A stretch of 12,661 nucleotides of DNA from Christensenella sp. UBA2853 (GCA_002350845.1 DEFL01000011.1:1-12661); one strand, 5' to 3'; numbered from the stretch's first letter, positions 1-6,939 are shown. Numbers and translations are program-made. Notes: a model not told the origin generated them from the sequence alone.

Positions 1-1
1 A

Positions 2-31
2 TTTTCGCTTGACATTATGGGGAAGAAATGA
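2..31 (+). CDS. Possible C-terminal tail of an upstream gene (partial)
   Basis: One frame is open from the window edge and reads FSLDIMGKK before a TGA at 29-31, nine bases before the fucU start. The other two forward frames hit stops within the first 40 bases or give nothing longer. A gene ending just before a sugar mutarotase would fit a sugar-catabolism operon, but ten codons cannot identify a family. This rests only on the open frame and the spacing. Confidence 0.3.
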   Translation, partial: FSLDIMGKK

Positions 32-40
32 AGTTTTGAC

Positions 41-469
41 ATGCTGAAGAATATTCCTTCCATTATTCCGCCGGAGCTGATGAAGATCATGATGGAGATG
101 GGACACGGAGATGAACTGCTGATCTGTGATGGCAATTATCCAAAGCTGGGCTGTCCAGAACGCTGTGTGCGCATGGATGGCCATGGTATTCCTGAAATCC
201 TGGATGCGATTTTGCGTTTTTTCCCATTGGATTCTTACGTTGAACACCCAGCCATCCTGATGGCGGTGCTGCCAAATGATCCCTACAAGCCAGAAATATG
301 GGATGTGTACAGGGAAATTGGAAAACGATATGAACAGAATGGCTTGCGGGAGGAAGCGATTCAAAAGGCTGATTTTTATCCCCGCGGCGCGAAATGCTAT
401 GCTTGTGTGGCTACAGGAGAAGGGGCGCTTTATGCCAACATCATCCTGAAAAAAGGCGTTGTAAAATAA
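41..469 (+). CDS. fucU: L-fucose mutarotase-like protein (RbsD/FucU family)
   Basis: A cytoplasmic sugar mutarotase of 142 residues, the usual length for FucU. The family speeds conversion between alpha and beta anomers of L-fucose (RbsD acts on ribose), feeding the right anomer to the catabolic isomerase. Visible hallmarks are the N-terminal MGHGDE with the conserved histidine at residue 22, the LDSY segment in the middle, and the C-terminal TGEGALYANIILKKGV, which matches the FucU ending closely; RbsD proteins differ there. The start ATG has only a weak GAAG ribosome binding site seven bases upstream, but the N-terminus aligns from this Met. It sits nine bases after a probable upstream gene, so it is likely translated from an operon message. 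Its sampled GC is about 50%, below the genes to the right. The exact sugar (fucose, rhamnose or another) is not certain from sequence alone. Confidence 0.92.
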   Translation: MLKNIPSIIPPELMKIMMEMGHGDELLICDGNYPKLGCPERCVRMDGHGIPEILDAILRFFPLDSYVEHPAILMAVLPNDPYKPEIWDVYREIGKRYEQNGLREEAIQKADFYPRGAKCYACVATGEGALYANIILKKGVVK

Positions 470-496
470 CAATAGAAAGGAGCCCTGCCATGACAC

Positions 497-673
497 ATGA
501 AGCGCGTTCTACATATGCGGTTTTTATTGCTCATGTTTCTGGCATTGGGCTTAATGGTTGATAGAATAGGCCCTTGGAATACAGTGGATGCACTTAAACA
601 ATGCTTGAACCGGAAAGCCTCTACCATAATAACTTGTCCTATAGGCTATTTTTTAACCCCTATATCAATGTAG
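497..673 (+). CDS. Doubtful small ORF with a signal-peptide-like N-terminus
   Basis: A 58-codon frame starts with a basic stretch (MKRVLHMR) followed by a hydrophobic run (FLLLMFLALGLM), which could be a signal peptide or a single membrane helix, then a polar tail with two cysteines. I do not recognise the family. The AAAGGAG upstream lies about 14 bases from this ATG, too far to be ideal; it is better placed for the overlapping 23-codon frame starting at 490. The frame uses CTA, TTA (three times) and TCA, codons that do not occur at all in glgP of this window, so it is either foreign or decayed, or it is not translated. It may be the broken 5-prime end of a gene lost from behind fucU. Confidence 0.2.
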   Translation: MKRVLHMRFLLLMFLALGLMVDRIGPWNTVDALKQCLNRKASTIITCPIGYFLTPISM

Positions 674-736
674 CTGTTTATCGTTATTTAGAGTTTCTCA
701 AGGAGAGTTGCGAACCATCCAAACCTGTTTTATTGT

Positions 737-764
737 ATTATATAGGAATTTTGGTAGTGCGCAA
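737..764 (-). promoter_or_regulatory. Promoter-like sequence pointing left with no gene downstream
   Basis: On the - strand, TTGCGC (759-764) and a perfect TATAAT (737-742) are separated by 16 bases. The same -35 hexamer, TTGCGC, occurs in front of glgP. Transcription would start near 730 and run left into the gap and then antisense to fucU. No gene with a ribosome binding site follows, so this is either a chance match in AT-rich DNA, a leftover promoter, or the start of an antisense or small RNA. Confidence 0.35.
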
Positions 765-822
765 AGAATATAACACCGGGGAGTGTGATCCCCCTCCTGA
801 GAATCTCCCTGAAGGCGTGAAA

Positions 823-852
823 AAAGGCCTGCACCACACGGTGCAGGCCTTT
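823..852 (-). terminator. Rho-independent terminator of the GH13 gene, perhaps bidirectional
   Basis: A perfect 13-bp stem (823-835 with 840-852) closes a 4-base loop. On the - strand it is followed by an uninterrupted run of six T (820-825, partly inside the stem). It begins seven bases past the GH13 stop codon. On the + strand the stem is followed by the weaker TTTGATAATTT, so it could also stop read-through from the convergent fucU side. Confidence 0.85.
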
Positions 853-858
853 GATAAT

Positions 859-2610
859 TTATCGGTGAATAGTGAAGATTTCCTCGGTGTTGGCAGGCGC
901 TTTGCGGCCGAGCGCATCATGGCCGTCAAAGTATCTGCGGATTCGCACCGTGTCTGCATCCAGCGCTTCGATTTCGCACTTGCCATAACGCAGCACATGC
1001 GACCGTCTGCGGTGATTGAGGCGCGCTGACACATACTTCTGCAGTTCCGTATCCTCATGTCCCCAGGGATAGGGTCTGCGGCAGAACGGATCAGGCGTAC
1101 CGGTCAGGCCGGCTTCATCACCATAGTACACCGTCGGGCAGCCGGGGAGTGCACAGAGGATATCCAGACAGGTGCGGTATCTCCTGGCAGCCAGGGCATA
1201 TTCATCGGGCGTAAAACGCATGGCGCGCTGCTCAGCCTTGGTCATGCCTTCGCCTTCCTTGCCGATCAGGGCATTGAGGGCACGGGAGCGGTCATGGCTG
1301 CCCAGCAGATTCATCAGGGAATACAGGAACTGGACAGGATAGACCTCGGCCTGGTGGCGCACAACGCGCACCAGCTGCTCAGCAGGTACCTTTCCGGAGA
1401 CAAAATCAAGGATGGCTGTCCGGAGCGGATAATTCATAACCGAGTCCAGCGTGTCCCCGGTGCAGTAGCAGCGCATTTCGCCGTAGGCCACTTTATTGCT
1501 GGCGTCCTCCCAGACTTCACCGAGCACGACCGCGTCGCGCTTGGCTTTCTTGGCCGCCTGCCGAAGCTTGCGGAGGAAATCCATGGGGAGCTCATCGGCT
1601 ACGTCCAGACGCCAGCCGCAGGCGCCGCGGCGAATCCACGTGGGCACAATGCCGTCCTGATCATTGAACATGAAGTGCTGATATTCAGGATTGTCCTTGC
1701 GCACTTCGGGAAGGTTTTTGAATCCCCACCAGCAGCGATACTTGTCCGGGAAGTGTTCAAAGGTATACCAGTCGTAGTATTTTGAATCTGTTCCCTGTGA
1801 GGCGCCTTTCTCCGGATAATGACCATAGTCATTGAAGTAGATGCTGTCCTCGCCTGTATGGGAGAATACACCGTCGAGCATGACATGCATGCCCAGCTCA
1901 TCGGCTTTGCGGCACAGCTCCTCAAACTCTTCCATGGTGCCGAGAAGCGGATCAATTTTCGTGTAATCGCCCGTGTCATACCGATGGTTGGAGTAGGCTT
2001 CAAAGATGGGATTCAGGTACAGGATTTCCACGCCGAGATCATGCAGATAATCCAGCTTTTCCGTGATGCCGGTCAGTGTGCCGCCGTAGAAATTATTGAC
2101 ACAGTTGTCCATGCACTTGAGATCCGGCTTGATCATCAGATCCTCGTCCCATTGCTGGTATTTCCGGTTATCACGCTTGTCCACGGCCTTTGTGGGTGCC
2201 TTGCGGAAGCGGTCCGGGAAAATCTGATAAATCGTGGCGCCGTGCATGAAAGAAGGCGTATGAAATGACTCGTTGTAGATGGTGATCTGAAAAGAATGCA
2301 GTCCGTCCCTGTGAATTTCGCCTTCTCCGCCCAGTCCGTCTGTCGGAGCACCGTACTTGATGATCTTTCCGTCCGGAAGATAGGCGATAAAGTCGTACCA
2401 GAGAAGTCCGGTCTCGTCGGGAAGGGTCAGCTCGTAGGACCAGGTGTCGCCATCCCGCAGCATGGGATAGGCGCGTTCATCATGAATCCAGGTGCGCAGG
2501 ACAACGGAGACGGCTTCATCGGAAAGAAACCGAATGACCACCGTTGATCCGGCTGCAACCGGTCCAGCAGGCGAACGGAAGAAGGGAAGATGGGAGTTAT
2601 GAAGCATCAT
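859..2610 (-). CDS. GH13 alpha-glucan hydrolase (neopullulanase/cyclomaltodextrinase-like)
   Basis: A 583-residue alpha-amylase-family enzyme hydrolysing alpha-1,4 links in maltodextrin, cyclodextrin or pullulan-like glucans. No signal peptide is seen, so it is probably cytoplasmic. Residues 1-115 look like the beta-sandwich N-domain of cyclomaltodextrinases, and the barrel starts with IYQIFPDRF (127-135). The four GH13 regions are present: DGVFSH (246-251), GWRLDVADE (332-340, nucleophile D336), GEVWEDA (364-370, acid/base E365) and GSHD (437-440, stabiliser D440). NHRYDTGDY (208-216) is also typical of the subgroup. The C-terminal domain seems short: it stops at EIFTIHR, where relatives, as I recall them, continue for several more strands. 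An in-frame TGA lies just upstream, so the start is one of the two adjacent ATGs; the ribosome binding site is weak (GGA). It lies 91 bases behind glgP. Exact substrate cannot be set from sequence. Confidence 0.94.
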   Translation of the reverse strand: MMLHNSHLPFFRSPAGPVAAGSTVVIRFLSDEAVSVVLRTWIHDERAYPMLRDGDTWSYELTLPDETGLLWYDFIAYLPDGKIIKYGAPTDGLGGEGEIHRDGLHSFQITIYNESFHTPSFMHGATIYQIFPDRFRKAPTKAVDKRDNRKYQQWDEDLMIKPDLKCMDNCVNNFYGGTLTGITEKLDYLHDLGVEILYLNPIFEAYSNHRYDTGDYTKIDPLLGTMEEFEELCRKADELGMHVMLDGVFSHTGEDSIYFNDYGHYPEKGASQGTDSKYYDWYTFEHFPDKYRCWWGFKNLPEVRKDNPEYQHFMFNDQDGIVPTWIRRGACGWRLDVADELPMDFLRKLRQAAKKAKRDAVVLGEVWEDASNKVAYGEMRCYCTGDTLDSVMNYPLRTAILDFVSGKVPAEQLVRVVRHQAEVYPVQFLYSLMNLLGSHDRSRALNALIGKEGEGMTKAEQRAMRFTPDEYALAARRYRTCLDILCALPGCPTVYYGDEAGLTGTPDPFCRRPYPWGHEDTELQKYVSARLNHRRRSHVLRYGKCEIEALDADTVRIRRYFDGHDALGRKAPANTEEIFTIHR

Positions 2611-2642
2611 GGGAATCCATCATCTACTTTCCAGATTCATAT

Positions 2643-2680
2643 AAAAGTGCCTGGCAGCACCATGGAAGTGTGTGCCAGGC
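2643..2680 (-). terminator. Probable terminator or attenuator between glgP and the GH13 gene
   Basis: GCCTGGCA (2649-2656) and TGCCAGGC (2673-2680) form an 8-bp perfect stem around a 16-base loop that can partly pair. On the - strand it is followed by CACTTTTAT, so the T run is short and two bases away from the stem. It sits 21 bases past the glgP stop and 38 bases before the GH13 start. It may end glgP transcription fully or in part, lowering GH13 expression relative to glgP. Confidence 0.6.
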
Positions 2681-2701
2681 GCCTATAAGATTGGCTGTAG
2701 T

Positions 2702-5161
2702 TTATTTCGAGGCATCAAGGGGAGAGAGATGCCAGATTTTATCGTTGTACTCGCGGATGGTGCGGTCAGAGGAGAAGAAGCCGGCCATGGCGGTATTGAT
2801 GACGGCCATCTTCAGCCACTTATCCTTGTCGGTATAGTCTGCATTGACTCTTCTCTGCGCCATGGAGTAGGAGCCGAAGTCTTTGAGAACAAAGTACGGA
2901 TCGGCCATGGAACCATACTCACCCATGAGCAGGGAATGATACAGATCCTGAAGCACAGCACCATTGTTCGGGAACAGCGTGCCATCGATCATCTGGGTCA
3001 TGGCCTGACGAATCTCGCTGTTGGATTCAAAGATGGTCATCGGATTGTAGGTGCGTTCGCGGTACATGTCGCGGACCGTATCAGAACGCATGCCGAAGAT
3101 GTAGATGTTGTCCATGCCCACCTGCTCGGCGATTTCCACATTGGCACCGTCCATGGTTCCGATGGTGACAGCACCGTTGATCATGAACTTCATGTTGCCG
3201 GTACCGCTGGCTTCCTTGGAGGCGGTGGAGAGCTGCTCGGAGAGATCGGTCGCAGGGATCAGCACTTCAGCGCTGGAAACGTCATAGTTTTCAACAAACA
3301 CAACCTTCAGGAACTTGCGTGCCCGGGGATGATTGTCGATCAGGCGGCTGAGCGCGTTGATGAAGCGGATGATCTGCTTTGCGCGATAGTATCCGGGGCT
3401 GGCCTTGGCGCCGAAGAAGAAGACGCGGGGCTCCATGGTGAAGGACTCATCAGCCACGATGCGGTTGTAGAGCACCAGGATATGCAGGGCGTTGAGCATC
3501 TGACGCTTGTATTCGTGCAGACGCTTGGCCTGGGTATCGAACATGAAGGTCGGATCCACATCCACATTCTGGCGTTCCTTGAGCATCTTCACAAGGCGCT
3601 GCTTGTTGTGGAACTTGATTTCAGCAAACTTTTCACGGAAAGCCTTATCATCAGCGAAGGGCTTCAGGGCACAGAGCTGTTCCGGATCGGTGATCCAGTT
3701 GGTGCCGATGGCTTCGCAGATCAGGCTGGTCAGCTCGGGGTTGCAGCTCATCAGCCAGCGGCGGTGCGTGATGCCGTTGGTGATTGCGCTGAACTTCTCA
3801 GGCATGATCAGGTTGTAGTCATGGAAGGTTTCTTCCTTGAGGATATCGCCGTGCAGCTGGGAAACGCCATTGACGGAGTGCGTCATGGCAACGCAGAGGT
3901 TGGCCATGTGCACCTGATCATAGCTGATGATGGCCATCTTGCCGATGCGCTCCCACTGTCCGGGAAAAGCTTCCCAGAGTCTTGCGCACAGACGGCGGTT
4001 CATTTCTTCCAGAATCATGTAGATTCGGGGCAGCTGCTGCTTGACCATGGCTTCAGGCCACTTTTCAAGGGCTTCCGCCATGATGGTGTGGTTGGTATAG
4101 GCAATGCTCTTTTCCACGATGGCGGCTGCTTCGTCCCAGCCGAGGCCTTCCTCATCGATGAGGATGCGCATCAGTTCAGGGATGGCGAGACCCGGATGGG
4201 TATCGTTAATGTGAATGCAGACCTTATCGGGGAACAGCTCGAAATGATTGCCGTGGAGCTTCTTGAAATCCTTGATGATGTACTGCAGCGTGGCAGAAGT
4301 GAAGAAATAGTGCTGCTTGAGACGGAGCATCTTTCCTTCATAATGGTTATCTTCAGGATAGAGCACCTTGGAGATGACTTCTGCAAGCTCGATCTCTTCA
4401 GAAGCCTGGGCATACTTGCCCTGACCGAAAGAGGAGAGGTCAATGCGCTTCTTGGAGCGGGCAGACCAGGTGCGGAGCACGTTGACGTTTTCGGTGTTGT
4501 AGCCGACGATGGGCATATCATACGGAACGGCTTCCACCGTGTAATAGTCGCGATGGACATACTTGGTCACGCCGTCCTCATTGACTGCATCCACATGGCC
4601 GCCGTAATGCACTTCGCAGGCATCTTCCATGACGGGCATTTCCCAGACGTTGCCGTTGTCCAGCCAGGAGTCAGGGAGTTCAACCTGCTGGCCGTCAACG
4701 ATCTTCTGACGGAACAGGCCGTATTCATAGCGGATGGTGCAGCCCATGGCCGGCAGGTTAAGGGAAGCGAGAGAATCCAGGAAGCAGGCAGCCAGACGGC
4801 CGAGACCGCCGTTGCCCAGGCCGGGTTCCGGTTCTTCCTTGAGAATATCGTCCAGACTGATGCCGAGTTCAGAGAGTGCTTCGCGGTATTCCTGTGTGGA
4901 AACAAGGTTCAGCATGTTGCAGAACATGCTGCGGCCCATGAGAAACTCAACAGAAAGATAATAAAGACGCTTGGACTTATGGTTCTTGCGCTCTTCGCGT
5001 GCGACAGTAAACTTCTGCATGATCTGATCGCGGACGGTGGAAGCAACAGCTTTGTAGATCTGCTGTTCGCTGGCATCCGAGATCGACCGGCCATTGTATC
5101 TCTGGAGCTTGCCGAGAATGGATTCCTTGATGGAGTCCTTATCAAACTTTGTGGCAGGCAT
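2702..5161 (-). CDS. glgP: Glycogen/maltodextrin phosphorylase
   Basis: A GT35 phosphorylase of 819 residues, full length for the family. It uses phosphate to cut alpha-1,4 glucosyl units from the non-reducing end of glycogen or maltodextrin, giving glucose-1-phosphate in the cytoplasm. The pyridoxal-phosphate site EASGTGNMKF is intact, with the Schiff-base lysine at residue 658. Also seen are YYLSVEFLMGR (67-77), the glycine loop GLGNGGLGR (114-122), INDTHPG (318-324), ITNGITHRRW (460-469) and MDGANVEI (670-677). An in-frame ATG eight codons upstream (5185) is less likely: the chosen start has AGGGGG six bases before it and keeps the N-terminus typical of the family. A sigma-A-like promoter lies at 5215-5243 and the GH13 gene follows, so the pair probably works together on storage glucan. 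No TTA, CTA or TCA codon is used. Glycogen versus maltodextrin preference is not decidable here. Confidence 0.97.
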   Translation of the reverse strand: MPATKFDKDSIKESILGKLQRYNGRSISDASEQQIYKAVASTVRDQIMQKFTVAREERKNHKSKRLYYLSVEFLMGRSMFCNMLNLVSTQEYREALSELGISLDDILKEEPEPGLGNGGLGRLAACFLDSLASLNLPAMGCTIRYEYGLFRQKIVDGQQVELPDSWLDNGNVWEMPVMEDACEVHYGGHVDAVNEDGVTKYVHRDYYTVEAVPYDMPIVGYNTENVNVLRTWSARSKKRIDLSSFGQGKYAQASEEIELAEVISKVLYPEDNHYEGKMLRLKQHYFFTSATLQYIIKDFKKLHGNHFELFPDKVCIHINDTHPGLAIPELMRILIDEEGLGWDEAAAIVEKSIAYTNHTIMAEALEKWPEAMVKQQLPRIYMILEEMNRRLCARLWEAFPGQWERIGKMAIISYDQVHMANLCVAMTHSVNGVSQLHGDILKEETFHDYNLIMPEKFSAITNGITHRRWLMSCNPELTSLICEAIGTNWITDPEQLCALKPFADDKAFREKFAEIKFHNKQRLVKMLKERQNVDVDPTFMFDTQAKRLHEYKRQMLNALHILVLYNRIVADESFTMEPRVFFFGAKASPGYYRAKQIIRFINALSRLIDNHPRARKFLKVVFVENYDVSSAEVLIPATDLSEQLSTASKEASGTGNMKFMINGAVTIGTMDGANVEIAEQVGMDNIYIFGMRSDTVRDMYRERTYNPMTIFESNSEIRQAMTQMIDGTLFPNNGAVLQDLYHSLLMGEYGSMADPYFVLKDFGSYSMAQRRVNADYTDKDKWLKMAVINTAMAGFFSSDRTIREYNDKIWHLSPLDASK

Positions 5162-5167
5162 GCTAAT

Positions 5168-5173
5168 CCCCCT
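5168..5173 (-). promoter_or_regulatory. Ribosome binding site setting the glgP start
   Basis: AGGGGG on the - strand, six bases before the ATG at 5161. It lies inside the eight-codon extension that begins at 5185, which has no comparable site, and so favours the shorter protein. Confidence 0.75.
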
Positions 5174-5214
5174 ATACCATTTCATGCGTGTGCAGAATTA
5201 CACACACATTTCAT

Positions 5215-5243
5215 ACTATACTCCGTTAGAGCCGTTGGCGCAA
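5215..5243 (-). promoter_or_regulatory. Sigma-A-type promoter of glgP
   Basis: TTGCGC (5238-5243) and TATAGT (5215-5220) are separated by exactly 17 bases on the - strand. The predicted start is near 5208, giving a leader of about 46 bases. That leader opens with a TG-rich stretch able to form a small hairpin (GTGTG 5188-5192 with CACAC 5201-5205) upstream of the ribosome binding site. I found no clear CcpA (cre) operator. Confidence 0.65.
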
Positions 5244-5288
5244 GTCTTTTTCAGGGATGGTTTTTGGCAGAAATGACCATTCGTGGAG

Positions 5289-5315
5289 GAGATGCCTTAA
5301 TGTATAAGGCATCTC
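5289..5315. repeat. Perfect 11-bp inverted repeat of unknown role, upstream of glgP
   Basis: GAGATGCCTTA (5289-5299) and TAAGGCATCTC (5305-5315) flank a 5-base loop. Neither strand has a T run next to the stem, so it is not a normal intrinsic terminator. It lies about 45 bases upstream of the glgP -35 box and about 90 bases beyond the dinB terminator. It could be an operator for a dimeric regulator or an RNA hairpin in read-through transcripts. Confidence 0.6.
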
Positions 5316-5400
5316 GCCCTCATCACCGGATGGTGTGTAAAAATGATTTTTTTTGGAAACCTTTCCTCCGGGGCAGACGGCCGGGGAGTCCATTCAGACG

Positions 5401-5434
5401 AAAAAGCAGAACGCCGGGAAATGCGGCGTTCTGC
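5401..5434 (-). terminator. Rho-independent terminator of dinB
   Basis: A 10-bp perfect stem, GCAGAACGCC (5406-5415) with GGCGTTCTGC (5425-5434), and a 9-base loop. On the - strand it is followed directly by five T (5401-5405). It starts one base past the dinB stop and should end the upstream - strand transcript before the glgP promoter. Confidence 0.85.
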
Positions 5435-5435
5435 A

Positions 5436-6629
5436 TCAGTGTTTTGTTTGCCCGCGCATGACCGAATCACGCCCAAAACGGTCGCGAAGGCGGTCGACGG
5501 CGGCTTCAAGGCGTTCCCGTTTTTCATCCTTTTCTTCAGCATCATCCAGAAGGGAGAGCTGAACGGGAATGTCTTCCTGATCCGAGATCAGGTTCTCGGC
5601 CCCGACAGAGAACAGGCGGACAGGCTTCTGCTCCGGCCAGCTGTCCCGGAGAATCGCGCAGACTTCACGGAAAATGCGGTCCGTCGATGCCGTGGGGAGG
5701 GAGAGCGTCCTTTGACGTGAGATCACTTTCAGATCCGGACTTTTGATCTGCAGCTGGACGGTCCTGCACCGCAATCCCATCTTCCTTAAGCGCGTGCCCA
5801 CCGCCTCGCAAAGCGGCAGCAGTTCCCGCGTGCAGGCGTCCCGCCCGACCAGATCGCTCGGAAAGGTACAGGCATGGGAAACGGAACGCGCGGGGTCAGT
5901 GTCGCCATAGACACGGACAGGACTCATGTCCTCACCGCGGGCTGCGGCGGAAAGGGCTGCCCCGGATTTCCCAAGAATTGAGGAAAGAAGCACAGGCGAA
6001 GCGGCCGCCAGATCGCCGATGGTGAGAATGCCGTTGCGCCGGAGCACCTGGGCTGCAGAAGAACCGACAAACAGCATGTTTTCAATCGGCTGCGGGAACA
6101 GGATTTTCGGCGCGGTTTCGCGGTCCATCACGGTGGTCGCATCCGGCTTCCGGTAGTCCGAACCCATTTTGGCCCAGGTTTTGTTGAAGGATACACCGAC
6201 GGAAATGGTAATCCCGATTTCCTCCCGGACCCGCTTCCGGAGCAGATCCGCGATTTCAACGCCGCTGCCGAAGAGTGAGCGGGATGCCGTGACATCCAGC
6301 CAGCTTTCATCCACAGAAAACGGTTCCACCTGATCAGTCACCGAGAGATAGATCCGGTTGATTTCGCGGCTGACCTGGCCATACAGAGCGTGATGCGGCG
6401 GCAGAAGGACCAGTCCGGGGCATTTGGCGCGGGCCTGCCAGACGGTTTCCGCCGTTTTGACGCCGAAGCGCTTGGCAATCATATTCTTGGCAAGGATGAT
6501 CCCGTGACGGTTGTCTGTGTCACCGGCCACCGCAACCGGACTGTCTTTCAGGTCAGGCCGGGTGCGAAGCTCGACGGAGGCGAAAAAGTTGTTGCAGTCA
6601 CAGTGCAGAATGACACGGTCACCATCCAT
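5436..6629 (-). CDS. dinB: DNA polymerase IV (Y-family translesion polymerase)
   Basis: A 397-residue error-prone polymerase that copies past damaged bases and extends mismatched ends. The first catalytic Asp is D11 in HCDCNNFF, followed by the steric-gate Phe; the second acidic pair is in SVDESWLDV (D107, E108). The family signature SVGVSFNKTWAK (143-154) and SDYRKP (157-162) follow, then the HhH thumb and little-finger regions. QLSLL (357-361) near the C-terminus fits the beta-clamp binding motif. The frame is open 38 codons further upstream, but those residues are basic, lie over the upstream gene and do not resemble Pol IV. The ATG at 6629 has GGGG nine bases before it; an alternative three codons upstream (6638) has none. 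It overlaps the zinc-ribbon gene by 11 bases, which suggests translational coupling, and is followed by a strong terminator. No LexA box was recognised nearby. Confidence 0.95.
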   Translation of the reverse strand: MDGDRVILHCDCNNFFASVELRTRPDLKDSPVAVAGDTDNRHGIILAKNMIAKRFGVKTAETVWQARAKCPGLVLLPPHHALYGQVSREINRIYLSVTDQVEPFSVDESWLDVTASRSLFGSGVEIADLLRKRVREEIGITISVGVSFNKTWAKMGSDYRKPDATTVMDRETAPKILFPQPIENMLFVGSSAAQVLRRNGILTIGDLAAASPVLLSSILGKSGAALSAAARGEDMSPVRVYGDTDPARSVSHACTFPSDLVGRDACTRELLPLCEAVGTRLRKMGLRCRTVQLQIKSPDLKVISRQRTLSLPTASTDRIFREVCAILRDSWPEQKPVRLFSVGAENLISDQEDIPVQLSLLDDAEEKDEKRERLEAAVDRLRDRFGRDSVMRGQTKH

Positions 6630-6882
6630 AGATGTCATCCCCGTGCAAATCCTGTTCCTGATTCTCTTCGTCTTCCTCATCGCCCGGTGCAAAGTTCCGT
6701 GCAATGTTTTCCGGGAAGAAGCGCGGGTCGCGGGCCAGGTCAAGCAGGTGCTCCCTGGAAACGACCGTGTCCGTGCCCAGGCAGTCCCTGCAGCGGTAAC
6801 CGCAGTCCGGGCATACGCACCCCAGACGGTCCGAGTCCGCCTGAATCATATAGGTTCCACATTCCTTACAGCTGCAGCGCAT
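6619..6882 (-). CDS. Small eight-cysteine zinc-ribbon protein of unknown function
   Basis: An 87-residue protein I do not recognise. The first 34 residues hold eight cysteines (3, 5, 8, 22, 24, 27, 31, 34): the pattern CxCxxC occurs twice, followed by CxxC, enough to bind two zinc ions or one zinc in a ribbon with extra ligands. The rest is probably helical around residues 43-63 and ends in a very acidic tail (DEEDEEN, 69-75). There is no signal peptide or membrane segment, so it should be cytoplasmic. A strong ribosome binding site (AGAAGGAG) precedes the start by nine bases, which together with the cysteine pattern supports a real gene. Its last codons overlap the dinB start by 11 bases. 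A role with DinB or nucleic acid is a guess from position only; many such short proteins are poorly described. Confidence 0.8.
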   Translation of the reverse strand: MRCSCKECGTYMIQADSDRLGCVCPDCGYRCRDCLGTDTVVSREHLLDLARDPRFFPENIARNFAPGDEEDEENQEQDLHGDDIYGW

Positions 6883-6906
6883 GATTTCGGTCTCCTTCTG
6901 ATGCTG

Positions 6907-6933
6907 AAAACAGAGCCCCGGAAAATCCGGGGC
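6907..6933 (-). terminator. Hairpin terminator after the barstar gene, probably leaky
   Basis: GCCCCGGA (6915-6922) and TCCGGGGC (6926-6933) form a GC-rich 8-bp stem with a 3-base loop. On the - strand TCTGTTTTC follows, so the T run is short and starts four bases past the stem. It lies just after the barstar stop and 33 bases before the zinc-ribbon start. It would separate pyk-barstar from zinc-ribbon-dinB or let only part of the transcription through. I saw no good separate promoter between it and the zinc-ribbon gene. Confidence 0.6.
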
Positions 6934-6939
6934 CCGGGA

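Larger units (their letters stand above)
470..822. other. AT-rich intergenic gap between convergent genes, no convincing gene
   Basis: This gap separates fucU (+) from the GH13 gene (-). By hand count GC falls to about 40%, 37% and 33% over 601-660, 661-720 and 721-780, against about 60% in sampled gene bodies to the right. It contains a good ribosome-binding sequence (AAAGGAG near 476-482) followed by a 23-codon reading frame at 490-561, an overlapping 58-codon frame at 497-673, a promoter-like sequence pointing left at 737-764, and a short GGGGA/TCCCC inverted repeat at 778-793. A longer frame opening at 601 runs through the GH13 terminator into that gene's antisense strand and is not credible. 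The gap may be decayed DNA, possibly the stump of a gene that once followed fucU. Confidence 0.6.

Noticed and set aside
616..654. Terminator for fucU (AGCCT and AGGCT before a T run)
   Set aside because: Only five base pairs around a loop of 22 bases; too weak to call although the T run at 649-654 is suggestive.
601..1029. 142-codon + strand frame from the AT-rich gap into the GH13 gene
   Set aside because: It crosses the GH13 terminator hairpin and then the antisense of the GH13 C-terminus, changes composition midway, and lacks a ribosome binding site.
2672..5461. 929-codon open frame on the + strand over glgP
   Set aside because: It is the codon-aligned antisense of an unmistakable glycogen phosphorylase, has no fitting ribosome binding site, and its protein is rich in His, Asp and Gly repeats typical of reverse-translated coding DNA.
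6630..6743. N-terminal extension of dinB by 38 codons
   Set aside because: It overlaps the zinc-ribbon gene in another frame, is Arg-rich and unlike Pol IV, whereas the ATG at 6629 has a spaced GGGG and begins just before the conserved HCDCNNFF.
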